A DNA stretch of 64,000 nucleotides, taken from positions 62,001 to 126,000 of the forward strand of contig NZ_LSZH01000012.1 in NCBI RefSeq assembly GCF_001647545.1, in the 5' to 3' direction. Under the pieces are notes generated by a model. It did not search any database. It had not been told where the DNA came from and saw nothing but the letters and a program-made list of their open reading frames with translations. This DNA is from Acinetobacter sp. SFB (GTDB taxonomy: Bacteria > Pseudomonadota > Gammaproteobacteria > Pseudomonadales > Moraxellaceae). Numbering within the stretch: position 1 is the stretch's first letter; every line of letters starts with the position of its first letter. Both the position numbers and the translations under genes were made by a program. Below, piece after piece: positions 62,977 to 64,000 of this stretch.

Positions 62977-64000
62977 CTATGCATAAATCGCTTGATAAAT
63001 CTGTTGCGCATCCTGCAACTGCAGTTCACGCGGATTATTTTGTAAAAGTCGGGTTTGCAACATGGCATCATTGGCTAATTGCTCAAGCTTATTTTGCGCA
63101 ACATTTAAATCTTTCAGTTTTAAAATCAAACCGCTTTTATCGAGATGATTTTGCATATGGTCAATAAATAAATCGCATAAACCATCCGTGCTGCCGGTAC
63201 TTTTTGGATCCAGCCAACACATCAACTCAGCATAGAGCGGCTTGGCATTGGGCGCATTAAACTTTAAAACTTCGGTCAAGACCAAAGCATTGCTATGACC
63301 GTGGGAAATATGGAAATGTCCACCTAAAGGATAAGCCAATGCATGTACCGCAGCGACTGGAGCATTAGCAAAGGCTTGACCGGCAAGCATTGAACCGACC
63401 AGCATATTTTGACGTGCTTCTAAGTTCTGTCCATCTGCCAAGACCAGGCTTAAATTGTTATTGAGTAAGCGTAATGCTTGTTTGGCCAGCATATCAGCAT
63501 AAGGATTCTTTTTTATTTTGGAAGTATAAGCTTCAATGGCGTGCACCATTGCATCTATCCCCGTTGCAGCAGTGATATGTGTAGGCAAGTTTTGAGTAAA
63601 AGTAGCATCTAAAATGGCGACATCTGCAAATAAAACCGGAGACACAATACCTGTTTTTGTGGTTTCACCTGTAGTGACAATAGAAATGGGGGTGACTTCA
63701 GAACCGGTACCTGCCGTGGTGGGAACTAAAAATAATGGCAGTCGTGGATTTTTAGCATTATTGATGCCATATAAATCTTGCAATGTTTGTTGTTGTGCCG
63801 GATGTGCCAAAATGGCGATGACCTTTGCGACATCTAAAGAACTTCCACCACCAAAACCTAACACGATATCGATTTTTTCATTCTTGGCGAATTGAACAGC
63901 ATCTAGCACAATATGTTCTGGTGGATCAGCCTGAACGCTAGAATAAATGACATAATCCAGTTGAATGGTTTCAAAAATTTCAATAATCGGTAAATGAAGT
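62977..64000 (-). CDS. Iron-containing alcohol dehydrogenase, C-terminal part (runs off right edge)
   Basis: A group III (iron-dependent) alcohol dehydrogenase, N-terminus missing. The open frame continues beyond 63909 to the window end (VIYSSVQADPPEHIVLDAVQF). NAD-binding motif FGGGSSLDVAKVIAIL, then LFLVPTTAGTGSEVTPISIV. Metal ligands are in the ATGIDAMVHAIEAY region and AVHALAYPLGGHFHISHGHSN (His residues). Substrate unknown; family members act on short alcohols or aldehydes. Confidence 0.9.
   Translation of the reverse strand, partial: LHLPIIEIFETIQLDYVIYSSVQADPPEHIVLDAVQFAKNEKIDIVLGFGGGSSLDVAKVIAILAHPAQQQTLQDLYGINNAKNPRLPLFLVPTTAGTGSEVTPISIVTTGETTKTGIVSPVLFADVAILDATFTQNLPTHITAATGIDAMVHAIEAYTSKIKKNPYADMLAKQALRLLNNNLSLVLADGQNLEARQNMLVGSMLAGQAFANAPVAAVHALAYPLGGHFHISHGHSNALVLTEVLKFNAPNAKPLYAELMCWLDPKSTGSTDGLCDLFIDHMQNHLDKSGLILKLKDLNVAQNKLEQLANDAMLQTRLLQNNPRELQLQDAQQIYQAIYA

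Noticed and set aside
62892..63167. Plus-strand 91-residue frame antisense to the alcohol dehydrogenase
   Set aside because: It covers the terminator-like repeat and the antisense of a clear dehydrogenase gene, with no recognisable domain.

Overview
The window is a stretch of gammaproteobacterial chromosome that most resembles Acinetobacter (Moraxellaceae). This rests on the AT-rich sequence, the gene orders lptD/amgK-murU, rsmG-parA-parB-exbB-exbD-msbA-lpxK-kdsB, cmk-rpsA-ihfB-lapA-pyrF, and a PACE-family AceI exporter divergent from a LysR gene. I could not run searches, so the genus is inferred from recognised protein sequences and synteny. I saw no rRNA, tRNA, CRISPR array, prophage or intact insertion sequence. 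Coding density is high, and the window reads as core genome with some lineage-specific patches.

Region 1 (1-12.9 kb) is envelope biogenesis and chromosome housekeeping. It holds partial lptD (LPS assembly), amgK-murU (peptidoglycan sugar recycling), rsmG, parA-parB, exbB-exbD, msbA, lpxK, kdsB, holB, pilZ, tatD and a TetR regulator, almost all on the plus strand with short gaps or overlaps. Region 2 (12.9-15.6 kb) is a type II secretion minor pseudopilin operon, gspH-I-J-K. The leader-coding parts of gspI and gspJ contain strong inverted repeats.

Region 3 (15.7-23.3 kb) carries a queD-like gene, ung, an enoyl-CoA hydratase-family gene, tadA, an SRPBCC protein, cmk, rpsA, ihfB, lapA and pyrF. 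Region 4 (23.4-31.4 kb) has a lysine exporter (lysO) behind a Baeyer-Villiger-type monooxygenase with a divergent AraC regulator, then zapE, malate synthase glcB and a small membrane protein. Region 5 (31.6-36.6 kb) has an SRAP/YedK-type gene, two nearly identical tandem MarR regulators, a long AT-rich gap, and a TerC-CBS-CorC membrane protein. A 22-codon ORF starting MDPSP ends exactly on the start codon of the TerC gene and looks like a leader peptide. I consider this the most interesting lead in the window.

Region 6 (36.6-45.4 kb) has an aromatic-ring hydroxylase-like flavoprotein, a LysR regulator, thiM, an uncharacterised protein with several Cys-x2-Cys or similar pairs, a small hypothetical and pepN. 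Region 7 (45.4-53.2 kb) is an accessory stretch of stress and transport genes: two universal stress proteins, a lipoprotein-like esterase, an SMR exporter, BenE, LeuE, transaldolase, and an aceR-like/aceI-like pair.

Region 8 (53.4-64 kb) has a glycine-zipper protein, then a lipid unit made of a thiolase with an unusual Ser/Thr/Lys-rich N-terminus, divergent from a FabG4-like reductase, a MaoC-like dehydratase and a serine hydrolase. An NlpE-like lipoprotein, dnaX, a thioesterase and a partial iron-dependent alcohol dehydrogenase end the window. The thiolase/FabG4/MaoC layout resembles mycobacterial fadA2-fabG4-htdX. No complete undescribed system is evident. The best candidates for something new are the TerC leader peptide, the hairpins in the pseudopilin leaders, the zinc-ribbon protein and the disordered thiolase N-terminus.
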